From an uncultured Alsobacter sp. (lineage in GTDB: Bacteria; Pseudomonadota; Alphaproteobacteria; Rhizobiales; Beijerinckiaceae): a DNA stretch of 53,432 nt. The translations under genes and the position numbers were made by a program. The notes beneath the pieces were generated by a model. That model worked only from the letters and a program-made list of their open reading frames with translations, was not told the origin of the DNA and ran no database searches. Positions 15,665 through 24,400 of this stretch are shown here, in pieces. The stretch spans positions 1-53,432 of the forward strand of contig NZ_CAMFHB010000043.1 of assembly GCF_945952055.1 (NCBI RefSeq). The letters run 5' to 3'. How positions within the stretch are numbered: position 1 is the first letter of the stretch; the number at the start of each line of letters is the position of its first letter.

Positions 15665-17419
15665 CTAGCCGGCCTTGCGGCTCGCCACGCCCTGCAGTTC
15701 CTGGCGCAGCTCGGCCCGCTTCCCGTGGATGGAGGCCAGCACGTAGCCCATGGGAACGCCGATCCCCACGAGGGCGGTCTCGGAGAGCTGGAGGCTCGCC
15801 TCGACCGTTTCCGGCACGGCGTCGGTCACCCCGAGGCCGTAGAGATGGCGGGCGTGCGCGGAATCGCGGGCACGGGAGAAGATCGGGATGTCCGGGCGGA
15901 TCGCCCGCACGGTCTCCACCACGGCCTCGACCGCCTCGGCGTTGCTGAGCGTAACGACGAGCGCGGTGGCCTCCCGCAGGCCGCAGGTCATCAGGAAGGC
16001 GCTGCTCGAGGCGTCGCCATAGTAGACGGCATGGCCCTTGCGCCGGTCGCGCCCGACACCGATGGCATCCACGTCGATGGCGAGATAGGGCCGGCGGTGC
16101 TCGTCGAGAAGCTGGCAGACGACCTTTCCGACGCGCCCGTAGCCGACGACGATCGTCATGCCGGCGGAGGGGGACGGCATGACCTCGAGTTCGGGGTCGG
16201 GAGCCGCCGGCGGGGTCAGGACCTGGCCGGCGCGCCGGCCGAGCGCCGAAAGCGCGGGCATCAGCACCATCGAGAGCGAGGCGATGGTGAGCGCCGTGCC
16301 GGCGGCACGCGCGTCGACCACGCCCGCGGCCAGCGCGGCGCCGATCCCGACGAAGGCGAATTCGCCCGCAGGCGCCAGGACCGCCGCCGTCTCGATGGCC
16401 GCGGCGGCCGGCAGCCGGAAGGCCCGGGCGAGGCCGAACAGGATCGCGGACTTCAGGATGACGAGCCCCGCGATGCCGGCGAGCACCAGCGCCGGCTCCC
16501 GCAGGATCTCCCGCGCGTCGATCGTCATCCCCACCGTGAAGAAGAAGATGCCGAGCAGGAGCGCCTTGAACGGCTCGACGATGGTTTCGATGACCTTGCG
16601 GTACTCGGTCTCGGCGAGCAGCAGCCCGGCGACGAAGGCCCCCAGCGCCATCGAGACACCGGCCAGGGCGGCGAGGACTCCGGTCCCCACGATCACGAAC
16701 AGCGTCACGGCCAGCAGCAGCTCGGACGAGTTCACCGATGCAACGAGGCGAAAGAGCGGGCGCAGCAGCGTGCGGCCGAGAAGCAGGATGACGCCCAGCG
16801 CCAGCGCGGCCTGCCCCAGAGCGGAGACGAGGTTGGCGGTGAACGGCACGTCGCCCTTCACCGTGAGCACCGCCACGAGCAGCAGCAGCGGGACCACCGC
16901 GATGTCCTGCGCCAGGAGGATGGCGAAGGACGCGCGCCCGGCGCCGCTGTGCAGGCGCCCCTGCGTCGACAACAGCTCGATGCCGATGGCCGTCGAGGAC
17001 AGCGCCAGGCAGGCCCCCAGGATCGTTGCGGCCGGAGCCTCCTGTCCCAGCCGCGACAGCACGAAGGCGAGCGCCACGGCCGTGACCCCGACCTGCAGGA
17101 AGCCGAGGCCGAAAACCATCCTGCGCATGGTCATCAGGCGCGAGAGCGAGAGCTCCAGGCCAATGAGAAACAGCAGAAAAACGATACCGAGCTGGGCAAT
17201 GCCGGACACGTTCTTCGCATCGACGACGGTCAGCCAGTACAGGATGGGCAGCTTGTCGATGAAGCTGCCGAGCCCCAGCGGACCGAGGACCGCCCCGGCG
17301 CCGAGATAGGCCAGGATCGGATTCACGCCGAGCCGGCGCATCACCGGCACGACGACGCTCGCCGTGCCGAGCACGACCAGCGCGTCGCTGTAGACGGGAA
17401 TGTTGATGCTGTCCGCCAC
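15665..17419 (-). CDS. KefC/RosB-type monovalent cation:proton antiporter (CPA2) with TrkA-N domain
   Basis: This 584-residue inner-membrane protein has a Na+/H+ exchanger domain of about 12 helices (about residues 8-385). It includes the CPA2-type stretches GVSMALGAFVAGLLLAETEYR and FFFTVGMTID. A cytoplasmic Rossmann-type TrkA-N domain follows, with nucleotide-binding GYGRVGK near residue 415. It probably exchanges K+ or Na+ for H+ under redox or nucleotide control. The GTG at 17419 has GAGG about 9 nt upstream and gives a short N-terminus before the first helix; an ATG 117 bp upstream would add a basic non-homologous leader. It is divergent from the caspase gene. Confidence 0.85.
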   Translation of the reverse strand: MADSINIPVYSDALVVLGTASVVVPVMRRLGVNPILAYLGAGAVLGPLGLGSFIDKLPILYWLTVVDAKNVSGIAQLGIVFLLFLIGLELSLSRLMTMRRMVFGLGFLQVGVTAVALAFVLSRLGQEAPAATILGACLALSSTAIGIELLSTQGRLHSGAGRASFAILLAQDIAVVPLLLLVAVLTVKGDVPFTANLVSALGQAALALGVILLLGRTLLRPLFRLVASVNSSELLLAVTLFVIVGTGVLAALAGVSMALGAFVAGLLLAETEYRKVIETIVEPFKALLLGIFFFTVGMTIDAREILREPALVLAGIAGLVILKSAILFGLARAFRLPAAAAIETAAVLAPAGEFAFVGIGAALAAGVVDARAAGTALTIASLSMVLMPALSALGRRAGQVLTPPAAPDPELEVMPSPSAGMTIVVGYGRVGKVVCQLLDEHRRPYLAIDVDAIGVGRDRRKGHAVYYGDASSSAFLMTCGLREATALVVTLSNAEAVEAVVETVRAIRPDIPIFSRARDSAHARHLYGLGVTDAVPETVEASLQLSETALVGIGVPMGYVLASIHGKRAELRQELQGVASRKAG

Positions 17420-17555
17420 CCGGTCTTGCCTCGCGTTGCCCGACCGGAGCTGATTCCGTGCCGCGGTCCATGGATACAGGAGTTGACGGCGGGCGTCCGG
17501 TGCAAGCTCCGGGCCGCGCGATGTGCGCCAGCGCACGCACGACGTTTAACCGAGC

Positions 17556-17606
17556 GGATACAAACGACACTGCGTCTCTCGGTTGAGGACGCAGCGTGTG
17601 GTATCC
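17556..17606 (+). promoter_or_regulatory. 51-nt interrupted inverted repeat in the leader of the caspase-like gene
   Basis: Nested arms GGATAC/GTATCC (17556-17561 and 17601-17606), ACA/TGT and CTGCGTC/GACGCAG (17570-17576 and 17588-17594) close an 11-nt loop. It ends 7 nt before the GAGGAGG ribosome binding site at 17613-17619, so as RNA it could control translation initiation. As DNA it could be an operator in the region shared with the divergent antiporter gene. Confidence 0.5.
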
Positions 17607-17628
17607 TCTTCCCGAGGAGGTTCCTCTC

Positions 17629-19311
17629 ATGACCGTCAGAATCGAGCGCTTCCTGGCTGCCGTTCTCACGGCCGTCGTGCTCTTCCTCTTCACCGAGGCG
17701 CGCGCCCTCGCCGCGGCCGACAAGGTCGCGCTGGTCATCGGCAACAGCGCCTATGCCAACGTGGCGAGGCTCCAGAACCCGTCCAACGATGCCCAGGACG
17801 TGGCCGACGCGCTGCGCAACGTGGGCTTCACGGTGAAGGTGGCGACCAATCTCGACGAACGCGGCATGCGCGCCGCCCTGCGCGATTTCGAGCCTTTGGC
17901 CGCCAATTCGAGCGTGGCGATGGTCTACTATGCCGGCCACGGCATCGAGGTGAACGGGGTCAACTACCTGATCCCCATCGACGCGTCCCTGAAGCGCGAC
18001 ACCTACATCCAGGACGAGGCCGTGCCGCTGAGCCGGGTTCTCGAGACCATCGCGCAGGCCAAGACGCTGCGCATGGTCCTGCTCGACGCGTGCCGCGACA
18101 ACCCCTTCCTGGCCCAGATGGAGCGGAGCAATTCCGGCCGGAGCATCAGCCGTGGCCTCGCCCGCGTGGAGCCGACGGCCGCCACCATCGTGTCCTTCGC
18201 GGCGGCCGAAGGCGCCACCGCCTCGGACGGCGACGGTCGCAACAGCCCCTTCGCCCGCGCCCTGCTCAACCACATCGCCACGCCGGGCCTCGAGGTGAAG
18301 CTCGTGCTGGGCCGCGCCAGCAACGAGGTTCGCCAGAAGTCCCAGGGCCGCCAGGTCCCCGCCGTCTACTGGACCCCCGGAGGCGAGGAGGTCTACCTCG
18401 TCAACGCGCCGGCGAGCCCCGCGCAGCAGCAGGCCACCGAGGATCCCGCCGCGGACTTCCTGCTGGCCCAGAAGCTGAACACGGTCACCGGCTGGGACGC
18501 GTTCCTGAAGCGCTACGGCCAGGGCTTCCACGCCGAACTCGCCCGGGCCGCCCGCGCCGAGCTGGAGACCAAGTCCGCCGCCAAGCCCGAGCAGGTCGCC
18601 GCCGCCGAGAGGACCGACACGCGCAGCCCCTCGGAGATCCCGCCGGAGGAAGCCTACTGGCGCACGATCCGCAACAGCGTCGTGGCGGAGGACTTCCGCG
18701 GCTACCTGCGCCGCTATCCGTCCGGCATGTTCGCCGACCTCGCCCGCACCCGCGTCGAGGCCCTCAAGCGCGCCGCCTCCGTGAACGCGGCGCTCGTCGG
18801 CGATGCCGCCAGCCCGGACCGCGCCATGCTGCGCAAGGCCGCGATGGCCAAGGTCGACGCGATGCCCAAGACGATGGTCCAGTACGGCCTCATCGCGCTG
18901 GGCTATCCGGTCAAGACGATCTCCGGCGTGCTCGACGCCGACACGCGCCGCGCCGTGCGCCAGTACCAGGCCTCGGTCGACGAGCCGCAGACGGGCACCC
19001 TCACCAGCCAGCAGACCATCGACCTGCTTTTGGCCGCCGCCGCGGCCGGCGACCCGCGCGCCCAGACCGCCGTCGGCTTCATGACGGCCTCGGGCGTCGG
19101 GCTGGAGCGGGACTACGGCATCGCCCGCCTGTGGTTCGGCAAGGCCGCCGACCAGAGCGAGCCCTTCGCCATGGCCAATCTCGGGGTCATGGTGCGCGAC
19201 GGCCTGGGTGGCCCGCGCGACCCGCAACAGGGCGCCCAGTACATCGCCAAGGCCGAGTCGCGCGGCATCCGCCTCGACGACATCGCCAAGCAGGGGCTCG
19301 GCGTGAAATGA
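17629..19311 (+). CDS. Exported caspase-like protease (peptidase C14) with peptidoglycan-binding-like and Sel1 regions
   Basis: This 560-residue protein has an N-terminal signal/anchor (about residues 7-29, ending ALA). A p20-like caspase domain (about 32-255) carries the dyad His104 in YYAGHGIE and Cys155 in LLDACRDNPF. Around residues 415-465 a segment (YGLIALGYPVKTISGVLDADTR..VRQYQ) resembles a peptidoglycan-binding-type helical domain. Sel1-like repeats form the C-terminus (DPRAQTAVGFMTASGVG...). The ATG at 17629 is set by GAGGAGG 9 nt upstream. The next gene overlaps by 4 nt (ATGA), and SUMF1-fold proteins follow, a known association of bacterial caspases. The export signal places it in the periplasm, so its substrates would be there. 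Confidence 0.85.
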   Translation: MTVRIERFLAAVLTAVVLFLFTEARALAAADKVALVIGNSAYANVARLQNPSNDAQDVADALRNVGFTVKVATNLDERGMRAALRDFEPLAANSSVAMVYYAGHGIEVNGVNYLIPIDASLKRDTYIQDEAVPLSRVLETIAQAKTLRMVLLDACRDNPFLAQMERSNSGRSISRGLARVEPTAATIVSFAAAEGATASDGDGRNSPFARALLNHIATPGLEVKLVLGRASNEVRQKSQGRQVPAVYWTPGGEEVYLVNAPASPAQQQATEDPAADFLLAQKLNTVTGWDAFLKRYGQGFHAELARAARAELETKSAAKPEQVAAAERTDTRSPSEIPPEEAYWRTIRNSVVAEDFRGYLRRYPSGMFADLARTRVEALKRAASVNAALVGDAASPDRAMLRKAAMAKVDAMPKTMVQYGLIALGYPVKTISGVLDADTRRAVRQYQASVDEPQTGTLTSQQTIDLLLAAAAAGDPRAQTAVGFMTASGVGLERDYGIARLWFGKAADQSEPFAMANLGVMVRDGLGGPRDPQQGAQYIAKAESRGIRLDDIAKQGLGVK

Positions 19312-20069
19312 GGCAGGTGACCTGGTGGCAAGTGACCTGCTGGCAAGTGACGTGGAGACATGTGACCTGGATGCTGGCGGCCTTGGCCTGGCTGGCCCTC
19401 GCCCCCGCGGGACAGGCGCAGCAGCGCTTCGTCCTGCCGGAGGCGCAGAAGCTCACCTTCTCCGACTGCCAGGGGTGCCCGCCGATGGTGGTCCTGCCGA
19501 GCGGCCTGGCCATCAGCCAGACGCCCGTCACAAAGGCCCAGTTCGCCCTCTTCGTGCGCGAGACGAACTTCACCCAGCAGGACTGGGGCTGTGTCTGGGG
19601 CGAGCCCGAGTTTCCGCAGGCCCCCAACCATCCCGTCGTCTGCGTGAGCTGGAACGATGCGGCGGCTTTCGCGGCCTGGCTGGCGACGAAGTCCGGCAAG
19701 CCTTACCGGCTGCCGACGCTGGACGAGATGCGGTACGCGGCGGCCGGCGGTGAAAGCTCGCCCTACTGGTGGGGCCAGGACGTCGGCACCGGACGCGCCA
19801 ACTGCCGGCAGTGCGGCAGCAAGTGGGACGGCAAGGGCACGGCCCCGGCCGCCACGTTCAAGCCGAACCGCTACGGCGTGAGCGACGCGGTCGGCAATGT
19901 CTGGGTCTGGACGACGACCTGCCATGGCAGCGCGTGCAATGAGCGGATGCTGTTCGGCGGCGCCTGGTCGAGCCCGCCGAGCGACCTGCGCGCCACCCGG
20001 TCGATCTGGAACGAGATCGGCCTGCGCTTCAACACCTACGGGTTCAGGGTCGTCATCGATGCAAGCTAG
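19308..20069 (+). CDS. Exported SUMF1/FGE-fold protein 1
   Basis: This 253-residue protein has a formylglycine-generating-enzyme-like (SUMF1) domain. Signs are MVVLPSGLAISQTPVTKAQFALFV, HPVVCVSWNDAAAFAAWL, YRLPTLDEMRYAA, FKPNRYGVSDAVGNVWVW and FGGAWSS. The C-terminal catalytic Cys pair of true FGE is absent, so enzyme activity is not expected. A CQGCP motif precedes the domain. The ATG at 19308 overlaps the caspase stop, but the leader then contains four 5-residue repeats (QVTWW-like). An internal ATG at 19371 would start directly at a signal peptide (MLAALAWLALAPAGQA) and may be the true start. Confidence 0.75.
   Translation: MRQVTWWQVTCWQVTWRHVTWMLAALAWLALAPAGQAQQRFVLPEAQKLTFSDCQGCPPMVVLPSGLAISQTPVTKAQFALFVRETNFTQQDWGCVWGEPEFPQAPNHPVVCVSWNDAAAFAAWLATKSGKPYRLPTLDEMRYAAAGGESSPYWWGQDVGTGRANCRQCGSKWDGKGTAPAATFKPNRYGVSDAVGNVWVWTTTCHGSACNERMLFGGAWSSPPSDLRATRSIWNEIGLRFNTYGFRVVIDAS
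19314..19373 (+). repeat. Four 15-bp tandem repeats at the start of the first SUMF1-fold gene
   Basis: Four units of the CARGTGACCTGSTGG type (19314-19328, 19329-19343, 19344-19358, 19359-19373) encode QVTWW, QVTCW, QVTWR and HVTWM. The length is a multiple of three, so gain or loss of units would lengthen or shorten the leader without frameshift. The last unit contains the internal ATG candidate start. Confidence 0.85.
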
Positions 20070-20925
20070 CCTGCGGCCGCTCCTTCTCGTCGCTGCCCTC
20101 GCCTGCGCCGGTCCGGCGTCCGCGCAACAGCAAGCGCCTGCCCCAGGGCCGGCCGCCCCTTCACCTGCCACGTCCCCCTCGCCTTCCCCTGCTCCCGCGA
20201 CACCGGAGCCGTCCGGCCCGCCGAAGGTCGAGCAGGACTGCCCCACCTGCCCCAAGCTCGTCGTTCTGCCGAACGGGCTCGGCTTTGGCCAGTATCCCGT
20301 GACGAAGGGCGAATACGCCGCCTACGCCAAGGAGGCCAAGATCAAGACGCAGCCGGGCTGCTATCGCAATAAGGGCACGAGCTGGTTCAAGGACGAGAAG
20401 GCGAGCTGGCGCGACCCGGGCTTTCCGCAGACCGATGCCCACCCGGTCGTCTGCGTGAGCTGGGAAGACGCCACGGCGTATGCCGAATGGCTGTCCAGGA
20501 AGACCAAGAAGACCTACAGGCTCGCCACGAAGGAAGAGCATCTCGAAGCGGCCGCCCCCGCCGGCGAATTCTGGTGGGGCGCCTCGGCGGACGAGCTTTG
20601 TGCGAACGCCAATGTCGGCGACGCCGCCTACGTGAAGGCCACGAAGGACCCGCGCCCCGCGCCCGCCTGCAACGACGGGTTCGCCTACACCTCGCCGGTC
20701 GGCTCGTTCAGGCCCAACCGCAACGGCATCTACGACCTCAACGGCAATGTCTGGCAATGGACGAACAGTTGCATGAAGGGCGACTGCACCAACGCCGTTT
20801 TCCGGGGCGGCGGCTTCAACGACACCGACGTCTCGACCTTCAAGATCGAGTCGAGCTGGGGCGACCGCATCGTGGTCCGCAGTTTCGCGCTGGGCTTTCG
20901 GATCGTGCGCGAAACGGCGAATTGA
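20059..20925 (+). CDS. Exported SUMF1/FGE-fold protein 2
   Basis: This 288-residue paralogue of the preceding protein begins with a signal peptide (residues 1-22, ending ASAQQ). A Pro/Ala/Ser linker (about 24-58) follows, then CPTCPKLVVLPNG, YPVTKGEYAAYAKE, HPVVCVSWEDATAYAEWL, YRLATKEEHLEAA and FRPNRNGIYDLNGNVWQWT. FGE active-site cysteines are again missing. The ATG at 20059 lies inside the end of the preceding gene (11-nt overlap), indicating translational coupling. The conserved CxxCP(K/P) motif just before the domain in both copies may be a metal or disulfide site. Confidence 0.77.
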   Translation: MQASLRPLLLVAALACAGPASAQQQAPAPGPAAPSPATSPSPSPAPATPEPSGPPKVEQDCPTCPKLVVLPNGLGFGQYPVTKGEYAAYAKEAKIKTQPGCYRNKGTSWFKDEKASWRDPGFPQTDAHPVVCVSWEDATAYAEWLSRKTKKTYRLATKEEHLEAAAPAGEFWWGASADELCANANVGDAAYVKATKDPRPAPACNDGFAYTSPVGSFRPNRNGIYDLNGNVWQWTNSCMKGDCTNAVFRGGGFNDTDVSTFKIESSWGDRIVVRSFALGFRIVRETAN

Positions 20926-20979
20926 CAAGCAAGAACTGTACACCTCAAAGTTACATCATCATGGGAATGGAGCGCAGAG

Positions 20980-21393
20980 ATGGGTGACGGTGTTTTCGAT
21001 CTGAAGGCGCTGACCAAGGCACTGCTCGTGGGCTCGTCCCTGATGTCGATGACCGCGTTGTCGGCCTGCGTCACGCCGTCCGGCTACAACGTCTCGGCCA
21101 TCGAACTGCAGCGCTTCAACGCCGCCGCCCGGTCCAACAGCCGGCAGTTGGTCGAGGCCTATCTGCGCGATTTCCCGACGAGCAGCCTCGTGCCCGCGCT
21201 GCTCGAACTGCAGCCCCCGTCCGTGCTCAACCAGCTGTCGCCGGCGGTGGTGCGCAGCCTGCCCGCGTCCTCGCTGCAGCAGTTGTCGCGCGGCGTGCGG
21301 GCGCAGCTCGGCTTGCCCGCCCCGTCGGTCACGCCGGTGACGCCCGCCGCCGCGCGGTCGTTCGGCACCGAGGGCGGCGGCAACCGTTACTGA
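20980..21393 (+). CDS. Small putative lipoprotein of the caspase/SUMF1 cluster
   Basis: This 137-residue protein has a hydrophobic segment ending in the lipobox-like LSAC (Cys30). A helical stretch (RFNAAARSNSRQLVEAYLRDFPTSS) resembles the short helical repeats seen after the caspase domain of the first gene (EDFRGYLRRYPSGMF). A low-complexity Pro/Thr/Ala tail completes it. GGAG lies about 9 nt before the ATG. It is 54 bp behind the second SUMF1-fold gene and probably belongs to the same transcript. The N-terminus has 12 residues before the hydrophobic core, and its first charges are acidic, which is slightly unusual for a lipoprotein. Function unknown. Confidence 0.6.
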   Translation: MGDGVFDLKALTKALLVGSSLMSMTALSACVTPSGYNVSAIELQRFNAAARSNSRQLVEAYLRDFPTSSLVPALLELQPPSVLNQLSPAVVRSLPASSLQQLSRGVRAQLGLPAPSVTPVTPAAARSFGTEGGGNRY

Positions 21394-21421
21394 CACCCCT
21401 TCCCTTCCGCGTTCCGGACCG

Positions 21422-24400
21422 ATGGCGGGTCGCCTCTCCCTCGTGGGACGCGTGGGCGCCCGCGAGACCCTCGTGCGCGCCGCGCTTTCGGCCGGCTGGA
21501 CGCTCGAGGCCGGCCATCCCGGCGCGGTGGCGGGCGACGCCGCGATCCTGATCGATCCGACGGCGGCGGAGCTGTGCCAGACGCTCGCCGCGGCGGGCGA
21601 CAAGCCCGTCCTGCTCCTGCGCGACAGCGCGATCCCCGACCGCGCCGATCTCGACTGGCTCACGCCCCCCGCGGGCGTCACGACGCGGCGCGTGCGGGCG
21701 GCGCCGATGGCGCGCGCCCTCGACGATGCGGAGATCCTGGCCGAGGCCGGCCCCTTGTCCTGGGCAACGGGCACCGGCCGCGCGGAGCCCGGCGAGATCT
21801 GCGTGGCGTGCGAGGCGATCGCCGCCGGCGGCGAACGCCAGGCCCTCGCCGAGGCGCTCGGACCGGAGATGCTGGCGGCGGCCGAGACCGCGGCCGCGTC
21901 GAGGGGCTGGTCGCTGCGGGCCGTGCCCCTCGCCGACCTGCCCGGGCAGGCCCACGGCGCCGCCGTGGTGCTGCCCGGACATTCGACAGCGCTGTGGCGC
22001 GTGCTCGCGAGCGGCGCCGAGGTGATCCTCGCCGGCCGCCTCGCCGATCCGCCCGACACCTGTCACGCGGCGACCGACGCCGCCGGCCTCGCCCGGGCGA
22101 TCCTCGACATCGCGGACGGCGTGCAGCGCAACGACCGGGACGGGGTGATGACGGCGCTCGCCGCGGAGAGCCTTTTCCTGGCGCTGCCCGTGTCGGGCCC
22201 GGCGCTGGAGGAGGCCCTGCGCGAGGAGCTCGCGCACCTCGCCCGCCAGCGCCCCCGCGTGACGATCGTCGTCAACTGCTACAACTACCGCGAATATGTC
22301 CGTGATGCGGTGCTGAGCGCCTGCGACCAGACCGATCCGGCCGACCAGATCCTGGTGGTCGACGACGGCTCGACGGACGGCTCGATGGAGACGCTGGCCG
22401 ATGTCGGCGGCATCACCATCCTGCGCAAGGAGAATGGCGGGCAGGCCTCGGCCTTCAACCATGCCGTCGCCCGCGTCGAGGGCGACCTCGTGCTGTTCCT
22501 GGATGCCGACGACAGGCTTCTGCCCCACGCCCTCGAACGGCTGCGCCAGACCTGGCGACCCGGCCTCAGCCGCATGCAGTTCGCGCTGGAGACCGTCGAT
22601 GCCCAGGGCCTCGCGACGGGCCTCTATCCCGACGCGGCCGGCATGCTGTCCGGCGACGTCACCGGCAGGATCGCGGGCTGGGGCAACTACCCCTTCATGC
22701 CGACCTCCGGAAACATCTTCGCGCTGCCGGCGCTGCGGGCCGTCATGCCCATCCCGGAGGAGCCCTGGCGCCTGTGCGCCGATCACTATCTCAACGTGCT
22801 GACGGCCTACGAAGGCGAAATCGCCTCGATCCCCGAGGTGCTGGGACAGTATCGGGTGCATGGCCGCAACGGCCATTTCCATCCTTTCGGCAACCTCGCC
22901 TTCCGCGAGCTGCACCACCTCAAGTACCGGGTTCGCGTCTGGCGCGATCTCCTGGCGCATCTCGCCCGCCGCGACCGTCCGGGCGACGGCTTGCGCCGGC
23001 TGCAGGTGCACCGGCGGCTGCTCGCCGCCGCGGCGGACGCGCGCACCGCCGGTTTCGTGCCGTGGCCGCGCGAGAGCCTGGCCGCGCTGCGCCTCGCCAC
23101 GGCGTCGGCCACCGGCGTGGCAGGCGGGGCCACGTGGCGCCGCGCCGCGGAGCATCTCGGCTACGCCGTCCTCGCCGGGCTGCGCCGCCTGTGGCCGTCG
23201 CGCGACGATGGTCCGGCGACCGCCGCCAGCACTTGGCCATGGCCGCGCGACGACCGGGCCGAAGCCCGGCTGGCCAGCGCCTCGACATGGCCCGTCCTGG
23301 ACCACGGCGCCCTCGTCGATGCCACGAGCGTGGCCGGCGCCCGGTCGTGGCCGGGCTGGGGCTGGCGCGTCGGGGCCCGCGGCGAACCGCTGGAAGGCGG
23401 CCGCGTGGCGCAGCTCGCTTTCCGGCTGCCATGGCACCCCGCTCACTGGCTTGTGCGGTTGGAACTGGCCCGCCCCCTTCCCGGCCGCCTGATCGTGGAC
23501 CTGAACGGCCGCAGGCTGATCGACCGCGGCGCCCCGGGTGCCTCCTGCGACATCTTCATTCCCGCGGAGATGCTGGCCCCCGCCGGCCCGCATCGTCTCT
23601 GCGACCTGCGCCTGCGCACGCCCGGCAAGATCCCCTTGCGGGTCGCCAGCCTGAAGGTGCTGGCCGTGCCGCGCGGGCCGGACGCGGCCCCGCTCGCCGC
23701 TCGGGACCGCTGGCTCGACGTGACGTCGCCCGCCCACGGGGCCTTCGCGCTCGGCCGGGGCTGGACCTGGCCCGCCGCCGGCGAGGTCCGGGCCGAAGGG
23801 CTGCAGGCCCGCCTCCATCTGGCGCTGCCGCCCGACCTCGCCCGCTGCATGCTGCGGCTGCGCCTCACGCAGCCGAGCGCGTGCATCCCGGTCGTGTTCG
23901 TCGACGGCACGCGCTGCCCGGTCTTCGTCAGCGAGGACGGCGCCACCCTCACCGCCGTCTGGCAGCGCCGCCGGGTCGTCAGGGACCGGGCCATCGTCGA
24001 TCTCGTGGCCCCGCGCGGCGAGCGACTGGACCTGCGCCTGCGCGCCGTGCGCGTCGATCCGCTCGCGCCCGGACAGGCCGCCTTCGACGAACCGCGCGAG
24101 GGCGATCCGGGCAGGTCCGGCGAAGACCATCCCGGCCCCTCCGTCCCCCTTCCGCTTCCGGGCCGGCTCGTCCTGCAGCCGCCGGCAGCGGACACCGAGC
24201 GCCGGGCGGTGCTGCTCCTGGTGCGCGACGGCGACGCGACGTCGGTCCAATCCCTGCCGATGGCCGGCGACGGCCTGCGGGCCTGCGTCATGGCCGGCCT
24301 CTCGGCCGCAGTTCGCGTGCCCCTGGTGCCCGGCCGGACCGTCGCGCAGGTCGTGGCCTTCGGCGCGGGACGCGAGGCCGTCAGGCTCAAGTCCGTGACC

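Noticed and set aside
15281-17632. Long plus-strand frame opposite the antiporter
   Set aside because: Antisense of a clear 12-helix antiporter; the translation is hydrophilic low-complexity sequence.
19308-20925. True formylglycine-generating (sulfatase-activating) enzymes
   Set aside because: The fold signs are present but the C-terminal catalytic cysteines of FGE are absent and no sulfatase gene is nearby.
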